This document shows positions 63,808-64,000 of a stretch of 64,000 nucleotides of DNA, piece by piece (position 1 is the first letter of the stretch; each line of letters opens with the position of its first letter). Source of the stretch: Cellvibrio sp. 79. GTDB lineage: Bacteria > Pseudomonadota > Gammaproteobacteria > Pseudomonadales > Cellvibrionaceae. The DNA lies in NCBI GenBank assembly GCA_003056245.1, contig MVDH01000002.1, forward strand, positions 297,786 through 361,785, given 5' to 3'. The notes below the pieces were generated by a model. The model searched no databases, was not told the DNA's origin, and saw nothing but the letters and a program-made list of their open reading frames with translations. A program made the translations under genes and the position numbers.

Positions 63808-63915
63808 TTGGTTGGCATATTCAGTTTGTTGTTAAAGTTTTGCATCCAAGTAAGATTAAAGGCCAGCATAGCTGGCCATGTCGCCTCAGAAAGCTTGGGG
63901 AATAATAAATTATAG
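63808..63915. repeat. 108-bp direct repeat, right copy (R2)
   Basis: Second copy of R1, 1137 bp downstream in the same orientation, starting at the base after the TGA of the 42-residue gene. Contains the palindrome GGCCAGCATAGCTGGCC. The remaining 85 bp to the window end hold an inverted pair GCGCTCA / TGAGCGC (from about 63969 to 64000), perhaps part of a further element. Confidence 0.85.
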
Positions 63916-64000
63916 AGACTGTAAAAATTTCTGTGTAACTGCCAACTCAACGATAATCCACCAAGCGCTCATCAAACACAATCATAAAATGATTGAGCGC

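Noticed and set aside
62671..63915. Integron cassette with attC sites
   Set aside because: Repeats lie just after stop codons as attC sites do, but I could not find the RYYYAAC / GTTRRRY core pairs, and no integrase is in view.
63666..63950. 94-codon minus-strand frame with hydrophobic stretch
   Set aside because: Runs over repeat R2 and the two small plus-strand genes; the hydrophobic part is the complement of Lys-rich codons.

Overview
The window reads as chromosome of a polysaccharide-degrading gammaproteobacterium close to Cellvibrio. The grounds are a GH31 (with PA14 insert) / GH35 / GH95 / TonB-dependent receptor set that matches the known xyloglucan locus of Cellvibrio japonicus, type IV pilus genes, sigma-54 pilin promoters and moderate G+C. 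No rRNA, tRNA, CRISPR array, transposase or replication origin was recognised. This attribution and all functions are by recall and pattern recognition; no database search was possible.

Layout. 1-6197: type IV pilus block: pilC (cut by the window edge) and pilB on the minus strand, then two type IVa pilins on the plus strand, each behind a -24/-12 promoter, with a serine hydrolase and a TfpX/TfpZ-type accessory gene between them. 6198-7052: nadC. 7270-21444: two paralogous DUF1631 genes, the second with a degenerate PilZ gene, on either side of a minus-strand guanidine operon (guanidine-I riboswitch, ABC transporter, two urea-carboxylase-associated proteins, biotin-dependent urea/guanidine carboxylase). 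21452-25294: outer-membrane phospholipase A, an uncharacterised helical protein and a flavin-dependent tryptophan-halogenase-like gene. 25458-35890: xyloglucan side-chain cluster (GH95 fucosidase, TonB receptor, GH35 galactosidase, GH31 xylosidase). 36243-40317: NHL lipoprotein, Rho-binding antiterminator (Rof), lytic transglycosylase, orphan periplasmic binding protein. 40352-49305: non-phosphorylating L-fucose pathway (lactate dehydrogenase, FucP, lactonase, IclR regulator, fucose dehydrogenase, two-part UxaA-type dehydratase, SDR, FAH-family hydrolase). 49450-52659: a GH3 beta-glucosidase fused to an SGNH esterase-like domain. 52825-59174: PstS-like/OmpA fusion, chemotaxis receptor, small STAS-like protein, glutathione S-transferase, purK, purE. 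59491-64000: small accessory genes (GFA-type protein, macrodomain protein, hypothetical proteins) ending in an AT-rich stretch with a 108-bp direct repeat bracketing a broken GNAT gene.

How the genes fit together. TonB import plus GH95, GH35 and GH31 would strip fucose, galactose and xylose from xyloglucan oligosaccharides, and the GH3 would act on the glucan core. FucP and the fucose genes would then take L-fucose to pyruvate and L-lactate, and LldD would oxidise the lactate. Depolymerisation and use of the terminal sugar are thus coded within about 27 kb. Separately, free guanidine would switch on its own import and carboxylation; no allophanate hydrolase gene lies in the window.

Points most worth a second look are the duplicated sigma-54 pilin units, the DUF1631 pair around the guanidine island, the GH3-SGNH and PstS-OmpA fusions, the UxaA-type candidate fuconate dehydratase, a 109-bp hairpin element with decayed copies elsewhere, and the repeat-bracketed small-gene region at the right end.
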